From Alphaproteobacteria bacterium (GTDB lineage: Bacteria > Pseudomonadota > Alphaproteobacteria > UBA8366 > Aestuariispiraceae), in assembly GCA_006844765.1 (NCBI GenBank), contig SPJV01000096.1, positions 29,828 through 93,827 of the forward strand: a stretch of 64,000 nt of DNA, in the 5' to 3' direction. Shown here in pieces: positions 26,375 to 34,728 of this stretch. Under the pieces are notes generated by a model that made no database searches, was not told where the DNA came from, and saw nothing but the letters and a program-made list of their open reading frames with translations. The translations under genes and the position numbers were made by a program. Position 1 is the first letter of the stretch, and each line of letters opens with the position of its first letter.

Positions 26375-29300
26375 TCTGATCCCGAGCCTGGTTCAGCTGA
26401 TCCGTGGTCCGGACCAGACGATCCCCCATATCGCGGGTCATCTCGAACGCGAAGTTCGCATCCTGCCGTGCCATTTCGCTGAAGACTTCCCGGCTGAGGC
26501 GTAGTGTTGTGACTTCGGTTTCTGCCCGGACGGTCGCTGTCCGTTTGGTGTCGCAGAGAAGCGCGATCTCACCAACCAGTTGGTTCTCGCCAACGACAAA
26601 CAGTTTTGACTCGTCTTTGCCTGTGCCCACAACGATGGCTGCGCTGCCCTTCATGATGACATGTGCGGCATCGCCATCATCCCCTTGGGTCATGATGTCA
26701 TCACCGGGCATGTAGTTGAGGCGCTCCGCCGTAAAGGCCAGGAATTTGAGGCGGGATGGATCGATATTCGCGAAAAGTGGTAGTTCCTGGAGCTTCCGGG
26801 CTTCCCCACCCAGCGCATCATCTTCAGATGTGCTCGTGGGTCTCGGTGCCGCAGCCTCGCTGCTGCCAGAAGCGGCGATCCGGCCTCCTTTCACTTCCAA
26901 GACAGAATCGAAGGTTAGGCCGGCCTGTGGCTCGCTGCCTGTCCAGATTTGCGCTGTATTCGGAAGAGTCTCCCGAATGCGCGCTGCGATCCGTTCCTGG
27001 GCCGCGGGTTCGACGGCATTCATCGGTTCGGCGCAGATCAAAATGTCCGGGCTTTTCAGAATCTGCCGGACCAAGCCAAGCTTCTGTCGTTGTCCCAATG
27101 CCAACCGCCCGCCGCCCAGGCCAACTTGGAAGGTGAGGGCGGTGCGGACAATCGCTTCCCGCATGCCGAGTTCCACAACCACCTGTTCAACGATCGCGTT
27201 GATCTTCTCTGCGGCATCGGCCCGACCATGCACGATGCGGCCAAACAGGATGTTGTCCAGAATGCTGAGGCCAGGGTTAACTGAGGTGTCGACATAAGGA
27301 TAAATCTGACCACCGTCTTCAAACAGCGTGGGGTTCTTTTCCCGCAAGGCATGACGAAGCTGCAGCAGCGTTGCTTGCAGATCATCATCGATCAGGCCAA
27401 GGCGGTGGCGCTGAACGGTCAGTTTGAACGGCAGAGACATCAGCATCTGATGGTCTTCGGACGTCAACTCACCACCATCTTCTTGTGTGGTCCGGCGGAC
27501 CAGCAGTTTCAGGTCCGGCAGCACTTCTTCATCGACGAAGCTATACTGTTCGAAGAAGGGGTGTCCGGCAGGGATATCCTTGAACAGATCGACGATCAGT
27601 TCAGCACATTTGAGGCCGATTTCCTGGAAGGTGGTCGTCAGACCGTGCTCTTCCAGAAGCTCCAGGATGATGGGGTTGGATGACAGGTTCGATTGTTCAA
27701 ACGCATCATCCATCGCTTTACCGAACAGGATGTTCCCGGCAACGGATGTATAGGTGTTGTACTTATCCGCATCGTAATTCTGGACGAGTTCCGTCAGGCG
27801 GCGCTCGCTCAGGATATCGCGGACCCGGTTGCGCGCTTGAAGGACTTGATCCGCCAGTTCGGGCTCCGCACCTGGATCCAAGGACTGTCGAAGTCCGATA
27901 CCATACATATCCGGTTCCAGCTCAACATCAGTCAGCAGGCTGATCGAACGCCCCAGCAGTTCGTTACGTCCCGATACGCCGGCGATTTGGTAGTCCGTCC
28001 AATCGAGGTCGAAGCTGTTTGGCAGGTTGCCGGACGCGATAGCCTCCTCAATTTCCGTCTTTCTGGAATCAGAGACATCATCCCGCTCAATTTCCGGAAT
28101 CTGGCTCTGCAGGCCAAACAACATATTGTCGGCGATGGATCCGTTGAAGAAAGCAGGATCACTGGTCGCAAGGCCAACACGGGCGGCGATGACGTTCTCA
28201 TGCAGGGTCGCGATGTCCGTACCGCCAATTTGGATCTTTCCGCCTGTCGGGCTGAGAATGCGGGACATAAGCCGCGAGAATACGTCTCGTGAGGCACCGC
28301 TTGTACTTGTCAGGGCGATGGTTTGCCCGGGCTCGACCGTGAATGTCGCGCTGTCGATCACCCGCACACCATCTTCGTCGGCCCAGGTCAGGCCGGCTGC
28401 TTCGATCTTTCCGTTTAGACGCGGCATCTCGTCCGGCATCCCGCGCTGCAGGTCCTCGTCCAGCATGCCCTGCGGCTGGAACTGGCTGGTCAGTTGCTCG
28501 TATTTGATCGTCGCGTCGGCCATGCGCTGGTAATAGTTCAACAGCTCCTTCCAAGGTGCTGCCAGTTCTTTATAGGCGGCAAGTGCTGCGACAAGAGCCC
28601 CGACCGTCAATTCGCCTTCAATAACCAGGTAACCGCCAATCGTGAAGAACAGGAACGGTGTCATCTGGTTGATGAAGTTGTTGATGAACTTCATGAAGAA
28701 TTTGCGCTGATAGATCTCAAAACGAATTTTGAAGATCGTCCCAAGTCGCTTGGAGAAATCAGCTAGGATTCTGTTGGAATGACTGCTTCCGCGGACGTCT
28801 TGTACGCCGCCGACAACCTCTCCGATCCGGTTGGAAAGCGCGCGAACATTCTTCGTACGATCCTTACCCAGCAGGTTGATTTTCTTCTGCAGCTTCGGAA
28901 TGACATAGCCCTGCACCGGGACAAGCGCGATGGCCGCTAGACCGATGAATGGGTTCTGAATGAACAGAAACGCGATGATCGTCAGGAAGAAACCACCTTG
29001 GAACGCTGGCAAGGCGAAGGCATCCCCAAAGAAACCGCCGAGGGGTTCCACTTCGGCGGTTACCATGGTTACGACTTCGCCGGAGGATGTCTTCTGGAAT
29101 TGCGGTAGGGGGAACCGCATGGTGCGCTCCAACAGCATAAAGCGCAGGCGGCGCAGCAGTCTCTCTGCCATCACACCTTTAAACGTGTTGATGCGCATCT
29201 TGAACATGCCGTTGACGATCACCAACGCCAGGAAAATGCCGCAGAGGATAAACAGATAGGGGATCTGTCCCATCGAGAGGCCGAGCAAATCGGTGAAATC

Positions 29301-29486
29301 AATGCCGAACACGACGACGGGCACGTCGCCTTCTATAGCGCCGTCACCAATCGCCTTGTTCACGATTGTCTTTGGCACATCCAATCCAAAATACGTAAAT
29401 GGAAATGAAGCCACGATGAGGATCAAGGTCGCAATCTGCTGCGCCTTACTGTGCTTCCAAATGAAGCGGTACATACTCTTATCCAT
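26355..29486 (-). CDS. ABC-exporter-like protein with degenerate ATPase region and C-terminal cyclic-nucleotide-binding domain
   Basis: A 1043-residue protein. Residues 1 to about 330 form a type I ABC exporter membrane domain with about six hydrophobic segments. A nucleotide-binding-like region then spans about 365-870, twice the normal size. Its Walker A site (near 391-400) reads TSTSGASRD, without the Lys-Ser/Thr; the Q-loop Gln is Ser (ATSDP); the signature is LALGQRQ; Walker B is ILICAEP, with the Asp lost. Three NILFG-like segments (near 449, 579 and 740) suggest internal duplication. The C-terminal domain (about 895-1020) has GEIALL and KRTATVRA, matching the cAMP-binding cassette. Start 29486 has GGGGGA upstream. 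Last gene of the FecR-like/cyclase cluster. ATP hydrolysis is doubtful. Confidence 0.75.
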   Translation of the reverse strand: MDKSMYRFIWKHSKAQQIATLILIVASFPFTYFGLDVPKTIVNKAIGDGAIEGDVPVVVFGIDFTDLLGLSMGQIPYLFILCGIFLALVIVNGMFKMRINTFKGVMAERLLRRLRFMLLERTMRFPLPQFQKTSSGEVVTMVTAEVEPLGGFFGDAFALPAFQGGFFLTIIAFLFIQNPFIGLAAIALVPVQGYVIPKLQKKINLLGKDRTKNVRALSNRIGEVVGGVQDVRGSSHSNRILADFSKRLGTIFKIRFEIYQRKFFMKFINNFINQMTPFLFFTIGGYLVIEGELTVGALVAALAAYKELAAPWKELLNYYQRMADATIKYEQLTSQFQPQGMLDEDLQRGMPDEMPRLNGKIEAAGLTWADEDGVRVIDSATFTVEPGQTIALTSTSGASRDVFSRLMSRILSPTGGKIQIGGTDIATLHENVIAARVGLATSDPAFFNGSIADNMLFGLQSQIPEIERDDVSDSRKTEIEEAIASGNLPNSFDLDWTDYQIAGVSGRNELLGRSISLLTDVELEPDMYGIGLRQSLDPGAEPELADQVLQARNRVRDILSERRLTELVQNYDADKYNTYTSVAGNILFGKAMDDAFEQSNLSSNPIILELLEEHGLTTTFQEIGLKCAELIVDLFKDIPAGHPFFEQYSFVDEEVLPDLKLLVRRTTQEDGGELTSEDHQMLMSLPFKLTVQRHRLGLIDDDLQATLLQLRHALREKNPTLFEDGGQIYPYVDTSVNPGLSILDNILFGRIVHGRADAAEKINAIVEQVVVELGMREAIVRTALTFQVGLGGGRLALGQRQKLGLVRQILKSPDILICAEPMNAVEPAAQERIAARIRETLPNTAQIWTGSEPQAGLTFDSVLEVKGGRIAASGSSEAAAPRPTSTSEDDALGGEARKLQELPLFANIDPSRLKFLAFTAERLNYMPGDDIMTQGDDGDAAHVIMKGSAAIVVGTGKDESKLFVVGENQLVGEIALLCDTKRTATVRAETEVTTLRLSREVFSEMARQDANFAFEMTRDMGDRLVRTTDQLNQARDQINTLSK

Positions 29487-29563
29487 GAAATCCCCCAAAC
29501 ACTGCTCTCGCACGGCCCCCCGGCTGGCGAGTACTCATTTCCCCAATTGAACTATACCCGATT

Positions 29564-31771
29564 TCACTTGCTTGTCAGGTCAGTAACACCATCCCAGTTT
29601 TTTGGTGTTGGTAGTCCCGTCATTCTTCTGTCGCACCGTTCAACCGCCTTACCCGAGGCGCCATCGCCTTCCGCAGCCAACTTTTGGAATGCGTCCTTCG
29701 CAGCAGAAAAATCTTGTGCGCGATAAAGCGCTAACGCTGCTTCATATCGATCACGTGTTCTTAAGACATCAGCCCCGACATCACCCTTCTTACCAAGCGG
29801 TTCGTAAAGAGTCACCGGCGTTGCGCGTCCGACGACACGCACCCTGTCGATTTCCCGCCATTCAAATCGGTCGCGGCAAAGCTCGACCGTGTCATCACCG
29901 GCCATTAGTAGCGTACCATATTGTTTGTTCACACTTTCCAGCCGGGCAGCCAGGTTCACTGCATCGCCCATGACGGTATAGGTATAGCGGCGGCGGGACC
30001 CGACATTGCCGACCGTCATTGCGCCGCTATTAATCCCGATTCGGGTTTTAACCTGCATCCCTTCTGGAACATTGAAGCGTTGGGCGGCGGCGGCGAGCCC
30101 AAGGTCGATGGCAATCGCCGCAGAGATCGCGCTCGCCGCGTGGTCCTCATCCCGGACGGGGGCCCCGAAGACCGCGCAAACCGCATCGCCCAGAAAACGT
30201 TCAATGATCCCGTGATGGGCCTCGATTTCCTTGCCGATTATGTTGAAATATTCATTCAGGAACTCCACCAGCTCGGCCGGTGACATCTTCTCCGATATCG
30301 TAGAAAAGGCCGCGATATCGGAGAAGAAACAGGTGAGTTTCCGGCTTTCCCCGCCCAGTTCCGGTACATCACCGGCATCCAGCATGGCATTGATGACCTT
30401 TGGATCCAGATAATGCGAGAAGGTCGCCTGCACCCGCCGACGCTCCTTATCCGTCGTCACGAAGCGGTAGGCTGTTCCCGCCGTGAAAGCGAGGCCGGTC
30501 GCCAGTAGTGGGTCGAGTAGTGGTAACTCTAACCCGGTGCCGAACATCCATGCTGATATGCCTGCGTAGAGCGCGCCCATCGCCAGGATCGCGGCCAATG
30601 ATCGGATAGGGCGGAAGGCGAGGGACAGGAGGCCCGCAAGAACCGCCGCACCAAAGCTGAAGAGAATCTGCATAACGTCATTTGGTCTATCAACCGCATC
30701 GCCCCGGATCAGGTTATTAAATGCCGTGGCGTGTGTATAGACTCCAGCGGTCGCATTCCGGGCGAAATCTGAGGGGGCTGTGCCAATATCCGTACAGGAG
30801 GGCGGGGCACCGGCGAAATCCGGATGGGTGATGAAACGGTTAGAGGCGAGCTTCCGATCTTCAAGATTGAGTACCGTGCCAAGGATGACGGCTTTTCCGG
30901 CGAAGTGCTGGGTTAGGTATTCGGTATCTCCCTTCTCAATGCATCGATGGATATCCTGAAAGGAGTGGGTTGGAATGGCCCCCGGTCTGGGATCAAAGTT
31001 GAGTAGCAGGTTCATACCTGCCTCTGTCGAGACCGGCGTTCCGCCAAAAAGGGCTGTGGTGCCATTTTCCGCCACTTCTAGGGTCCGTCCAGTGTGGCGC
31101 ATAGCCAACTCACCAGCAAAGCCGGGGCGCCATTCTGAGGTGCCATTACGCTGATATTCCAAAAGCAATGGTAGACCGCGCAGGATGCCGTCTTCTTCTA
31201 CAAAGGCATTGAGGGAGCGAATATTCTGTTTTTCGCCGACGGCGCGCCGGAATGCATGGAACGGGCGAAGAGGCGCATTGCCGAGATCAACTTCACCCAA
31301 AACGACCTTGCCCTGTTTTCTGCCTTTTTTGAGCAGGCTAGCCAGTAACGTCTTATCGTAGCGCGTATCGGCAACATAGGTGTTGGCTGACGTTGGAAGC
31401 ACCAAATCCCAACCAACGACGGTTGCTCCAGCCTGCAAGACTGCGTTCTGCACGGATGCGATATGCGGCGTCCACATCGCCTTGGGAATAGTGCTGAAGG
31501 GCGGTGTTGCATAGGTCGTCTCGTCGATGGCAATGACGACGACCTCCGAAACAGCATACGAAGTAGGCGGGGCAACTGTTGCCCGAAGCCAGTGCAGAAT
31601 ATCTGTGTCCGCGCGTTCTACCCGATCAAACAGGGGAAGGGACAGAATACCTGCGACGACAACGGCGATCAGGACACCGGCTATGATGCTTTGCTTGTTG
31701 AATGCGCCGATACCCGGAAAGGCGCCCGGTTTGCCGGCCGGCTTATTGGTATTCGTTTCGCCGTTGGCCAT
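29564..31771 (-). CDS. CHASE2-domain class III adenylate/guanylate cyclase
   Basis: A 735-residue membrane receptor cyclase. One membrane segment (about residues 27-48) leads into a periplasmic CHASE2 sensor domain (about 50-350); three more segments follow (about 365-440), then a cytosolic class III cyclase domain (about 475-650). Metal-binding aspartates are in CFFSDIAAFS and FLGDAVCAVFGAP; YTVMGDAVNLAARLE has the transition-state Asn and Arg. The residue before FLGD is Arg where most adenylate cyclases have Lys. It probably makes cAMP in response to an envelope signal. It lies 27 bases after the FecR-like gene and 77 before the ABC/cNMP gene, a likely receptor for its product. Confidence 0.85.
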   Translation of the reverse strand: MANGETNTNKPAGKPGAFPGIGAFNKQSIIAGVLIAVVVAGILSLPLFDRVERADTDILHWLRATVAPPTSYAVSEVVVIAIDETTYATPPFSTIPKAMWTPHIASVQNAVLQAGATVVGWDLVLPTSANTYVADTRYDKTLLASLLKKGRKQGKVVLGEVDLGNAPLRPFHAFRRAVGEKQNIRSLNAFVEEDGILRGLPLLLEYQRNGTSEWRPGFAGELAMRHTGRTLEVAENGTTALFGGTPVSTEAGMNLLLNFDPRPGAIPTHSFQDIHRCIEKGDTEYLTQHFAGKAVILGTVLNLEDRKLASNRFITHPDFAGAPPSCTDIGTAPSDFARNATAGVYTHATAFNNLIRGDAVDRPNDVMQILFSFGAAVLAGLLSLAFRPIRSLAAILAMGALYAGISAWMFGTGLELPLLDPLLATGLAFTAGTAYRFVTTDKERRRVQATFSHYLDPKVINAMLDAGDVPELGGESRKLTCFFSDIAAFSTISEKMSPAELVEFLNEYFNIIGKEIEAHHGIIERFLGDAVCAVFGAPVRDEDHAASAISAAIAIDLGLAAAAQRFNVPEGMQVKTRIGINSGAMTVGNVGSRRRYTYTVMGDAVNLAARLESVNKQYGTLLMAGDDTVELCRDRFEWREIDRVRVVGRATPVTLYEPLGKKGDVGADVLRTRDRYEAALALYRAQDFSAAKDAFQKLAAEGDGASGKAVERCDRRMTGLPTPKNWDGVTDLTSK

Positions 31772-31798
31772 ATCGGATTCCGATACTCGGGGCGCGCC

Positions 31799-32575
31799 TT
31801 ACATCGGCACCAATCGAGAGATGGTGGAGAGCGGATCATCTTCAGCAAGTTTCGATACTTTGACGACCAAAGATCGCCCGCCCGCTTCGAACAGGTAGGT
31901 CTGGCCGGCAGTCAGGCGAATCCCGGCTTTGCGAGCATCGGCGACTTTGCCGGATGCGTTCAATGTGATCGGGACTGAACCCGTCCCCGCACAGGCGGCC
32001 TTGATCGTAATGGGGGCAGATTTGGTCTGAAACTTAATCACGGGGCTGACGCCGTAGATTACGCGATCAGGCTTGGGTGCATCACATTTTCCGGGGCTGT
32101 TCCGGAAGGCCATAGCACCGGCTTCCTGGTTCTGGCCCTCGTTCAGCACGACGGAGCCCCCATCGCAATCGATCCATTCGCGGGATATTTCGCCCCCTTC
32201 GACAGTGCTTTCATCCTCACCAATGATGACGGTGCCGCCGACAATGGTCTCCTGCACGCAAGACAGAAGATAGCCGAGTGTCAGGGTTTCCCCGGATGCC
32301 AGATCAATACGCTGTCCGGCTGTCAGATAGTCCATCAACTGTACATCGTCCCGGTCGCTGGTGATATCTTCGACCATTGCCGTCGGTTCATCGGCTACCG
32401 CCTGTTTCGCTGCGATCGACACCGCACACAGGCCGAACCCGACAGCACATGCCAGGAGTGTTCGAAAAAAGCTATGGCCCTTTGAATAGCCGTGCCCGCG
32501 CGAAAAACTGTGTCCGCGTGAAAAACCGTGTCCGGGCGAATAACGGCAACTCTTCTGCAAAGCATTCCGTTCCAC
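31799..32575 (-). CDS. FecR-domain-like exported protein
   Basis: About 258 residues. The best start is GTG at 32575, with GGGGGAGAG five bases upstream; a TTG at 32605 would add ten residues. The N-terminus has four hexapeptides on the pattern S-x-G-H-[GS]-[FY], encoded by 18-base repeats, then a hydrophobic segment (LLACAVGFGLCAVSIA) and an Ala-rich cleavage region. The mature part looks FecR-like: a DYLTAGQRIDLASGETLTLGYL stretch, shortened here to its theme of glycine-bounded beta strands, and later VIKFQTKSA. Alphaproteobacterial FecR-like proteins often precede CHASE2 cyclases, so it may be the periplasmic partner of the sensor. Assignment is by pattern and context. Confidence 0.6.
   Translation of the reverse strand: MERNALQKSCRYSPGHGFSRGHSFSRGHGYSKGHSFFRTLLACAVGFGLCAVSIAAKQAVADEPTAMVEDITSDRDDVQLMDYLTAGQRIDLASGETLTLGYLLSCVQETIVGGTVIIGEDESTVEGGEISREWIDCDGGSVVLNEGQNQEAGAMAFRNSPGKCDAPKPDRVIYGVSPVIKFQTKSAPITIKAACAGTGSVPITLNASGKVADARKAGIRLTAGQTYLFEAGGRSLVVKVSKLAEDDPLSTISRLVPM
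32466..32537 (-). repeat. Four tandem 18-base repeats encoding Ser-x-Gly-His hexapeptides
   Basis: Four consecutive 18-base units (32466-32483, 32484-32501, 32502-32519, 32520-32537) encode S-[PRK]-G-H-[GS]-[FY] in the N-terminus of the FecR-like protein. The units keep frame and differ at several bases, so the array is not very recent. It lies before the hydrophobic signal segment. Confidence 0.75.
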
Positions 32576-32699
32576 GTCGACTCTCCCCCGATTTTTGCTC
32601 GTCAAATCCGTTGGGACAGTATTGCCCCGTCCTCCGGCCTTGGCTAGGCCTCCGCCATGTTTGGCACGATTTTGCGCCCAAATTATGGCCGTTGTCGCA

Positions 32700-33479
32700 T
32701 CAGGCCTGGAATTGCTCGTTCAAGATGCGTTCTTCCAGGTGATGTTCCGGATCAAAAAGCAGTTTGGCGGCGACATTCATATCCTGTCGGATGGAAACAT
32801 GGGTCACATCCCGAACTTCGACCGAATCGGCAACGGCGCTGACCGGGCGTTTCTTTCGCTCCCGAACCGTGAATTCGACATGCGCGGCGCTTGGCAAGAG
32901 CGCGCCACGCCACCGTCTGGGGCGGAAAGCGCTGATCGGCGTGAGCGCCAGAACTTCGGAGCCCAGCGGGACGATTGGACCGTGGGCCGACAGGTTATAG
33001 GCGGTGCTTCCCGCCGGTGTCGCCAGCAGAACCCCATCGCAAATCAATTCATCCACCCGGGCAATACCATCGACATGGACTTCCACCTTGGCTGCTTGCC
33101 TGGTTTCCCGGAACAGAGAGACTTCGTTGATCGCTAGATGATCAAAGACTTCCCCGGACTGCACTTGCGCCTGCATGCGCAGTGGGTGGAGCTTCAGAAG
33201 CGCTGCGTTATTCAGGCGTTCGAGAAGGTCGTCATCTTTGAATTCATTCATCAGAAAGCCGACAGTGCCCCGATTCATCCCATAAATTGGAATCTTCGAC
33301 CCGACAAACTGGCGTAACACAGTCAGCATGAAGCCATCACCGCCCAGAGCCACAATGGCATCTGCGTTTTCCGGTTCTGTCGTGCCCTGATAGCGCTCGG
33401 CCAGTTTGTTTAACGCACGTTTGGCACGTGGTGCATCTGACGCCAGGAAAGCGACCCGTTCGATCGACCTTGATGTCAT
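32700..33479 (-). CDS. nadK: NAD kinase
   Basis: A 259-residue NAD kinase making NADP from NAD and ATP. The GGDG motif at residues 46-49 (VALGGDGFML), the NRGTVGFLMNEF segment, and the LATPAGSTAYNLSAHGPIV stretch are diagnostic. ATG 33479 is chosen with GGAGATGGGGA upstream and because MTSRSIERVAFLAS matches the family start; the frame is open to 33551 but that extension is unsupported. It lies 125 bases upstream of the FecR-like gene on the same strand and is probably a separate unit. Confidence 0.93.
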   Translation of the reverse strand: MTSRSIERVAFLASDAPRAKRALNKLAERYQGTTEPENADAIVALGGDGFMLTVLRQFVGSKIPIYGMNRGTVGFLMNEFKDDDLLERLNNAALLKLHPLRMQAQVQSGEVFDHLAINEVSLFRETRQAAKVEVHVDGIARVDELICDGVLLATPAGSTAYNLSAHGPIVPLGSEVLALTPISAFRPRRWRGALLPSAAHVEFTVRERKKRPVSAVADSVEVRDVTHVSIRQDMNVAAKLLFDPEHHLEERILNEQFQA

Positions 33480-33707
33480 TCCCCATCTCCGAAGTTCCGG
33501 TCTCGAAGCCGGATTTCCCCAAGAACTGCCCCAACCCGTGTTGGACTGCATTACCCTCTAACAATCGCGATCAGAACATCCCGCCTGATTTCGCGTGTCC
33601 GTGCCGCCCCATTTGTCGACAGCCTAGCGCCTTTATGGAAGGATGCCAAAGAATTGCGGACGCTTTTATGTCTGCACGGGCAGTGTTGTGGTTTGAGAGG
33701 GGGGTTT

Positions 33708-34235
33708 ATGGTTCGGTTGTCGCCATTGGTTACAAGGTTGCGTTCAGCATGTTTTGTCGCGACATACGCGTTCAGCATGGTTTGCATCGTTTGCATGGTC
33801 AGTGTTGTTCATGCCGATGACAGGCATGCGGGCTATTACTATCCGGAACCACAAACATCAGAGGCCTTTACCGGGCGTGCCCCTTTACTACAGGACGCCG
33901 GTAAACGGGCCCGCGTCGCTGTCACCACCGGAATATCCAACCAATTGGCGAGTGGCCCTGGCGCGCCGATGGTTGCGATCTTTGCCAAGGGAACACAGGC
34001 CGAGAAGCTCATCATCGTTGCCTTGCGGGAAGGGGAGTTGAACACTCTGTTTCGGATGCGTGGTTTCCTTGCGCGCTTGACAGCGGAGGCACGTGCCTCC
34101 CCGATCTTCGCCAATGCTTCGAACCCTGAGGAACTGACATTTCTCGATTTCATTGCGTCTCTCGGTTTCGAAAGACTGACCGCCAGTGATGGTCGCGATT
34201 TCGCGCATCGTATTGAACTGTCGCCGGCACGATGA
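33708..34235 (+). CDS. Hypothetical exported protein
   Basis: A 175-residue protein I do not recognise. The start at 33708 is well supported by GAGAGGGGGG upstream. The N-terminus is a signal peptide or anchor (basic MVRLSPLVTRLRSACF, then a hydrophobic run to VVHADD). The mature part contains GYYYPEPQTSEAF and a compact alpha/beta region with FAKGTQAEKLIIVALREGELNTLF. The C-terminal third has FLDFIASLGFERLT, followed by a Asp-rich DGRDFAHRI stretch. Its stop overlaps the next gene's start by ATGA, which suggests coupling with the SnoaL-like protein. Confidence 0.55.
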   Translation: MVRLSPLVTRLRSACFVATYAFSMVCIVCMVSVVHADDRHAGYYYPEPQTSEAFTGRAPLLQDAGKRARVAVTTGISNQLASGPGAPMVAIFAKGTQAEKLIIVALREGELNTLFRMRGFLARLTAEARASPIFANASNPEELTFLDFIASLGFERLTASDGRDFAHRIELSPAR

Positions 34236-34663
34236 CAGAGGCTCCCTCATTATCACCCGGTGCGTTTAAGGCGCAGGTTCTTTTCGCCAATGAGGCCTTC
34301 TATATGGCCTTTGCCGATGGTGATGCCGCATCCATGGAAACGCTGTGGGCTGCGGAAACGCCGGTGTCTTGTATCCATCCCGGTTGGGGCGTGCTGACGG
34401 ATCGAGCGGAAATCATGGAAAGCTGGCGTGGTGTTCTTCAATCGCCGCCCAATATCATGTGTCGCGACCCGATCGTCCAAAAACAGAGTGAGGATGCCGC
34501 GCTGGTTGTTTGCTTCGAGAGTGTTGGCAACGGTCATTTGATCGCGACCAACGGCTTTGTTCGGGAGGCGGGACTTTGGTTGATGAGCCACCATCAGGCG
34601 GGACCAACGCGTGCCCAGCCCCGAACGGATCCAGCGAATGATCTACCCCGGACCGTCAACTAG
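34232..34663 (+). CDS. SnoaL-like/NTF2-fold protein
   Basis: A 143-residue protein with the pattern of the small alpha+beta barrel SnoaL_3/DUF4440 family: an N-terminal helix pair with FANEAFYMAFADGDAASMETLWA, the WGVLTDRAEIMESWRGVL helix, and beta strands carrying VVCFESVG and LWLMSHHQAG. The family covers enzymes and ligand-binding proteins, so no reaction is assigned. It overlaps the preceding exported-protein gene by four bases and ends 65 bases before fdhD. Confidence 0.7.
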   Translation: MTEAPSLSPGAFKAQVLFANEAFYMAFADGDAASMETLWAAETPVSCIHPGWGVLTDRAEIMESWRGVLQSPPNIMCRDPIVQKQSEDAALVVCFESVGNGHLIATNGFVREAGLWLMSHHQAGPTRAQPRTDPANDLPRTVN

Positions 34664-34728
34664 TCAATTTTATACGCGACACCAGGACAACGGTTGCCGG
34701 TTGGCGGCAGAGGACACATATTTGAGCC

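Noticed and set aside
29487..29513. Nine-residue N-terminal extension of the ABC-like protein
   Set aside because: The ATG at 29486 has a much better ribosome binding site and leads directly into the membrane domain.
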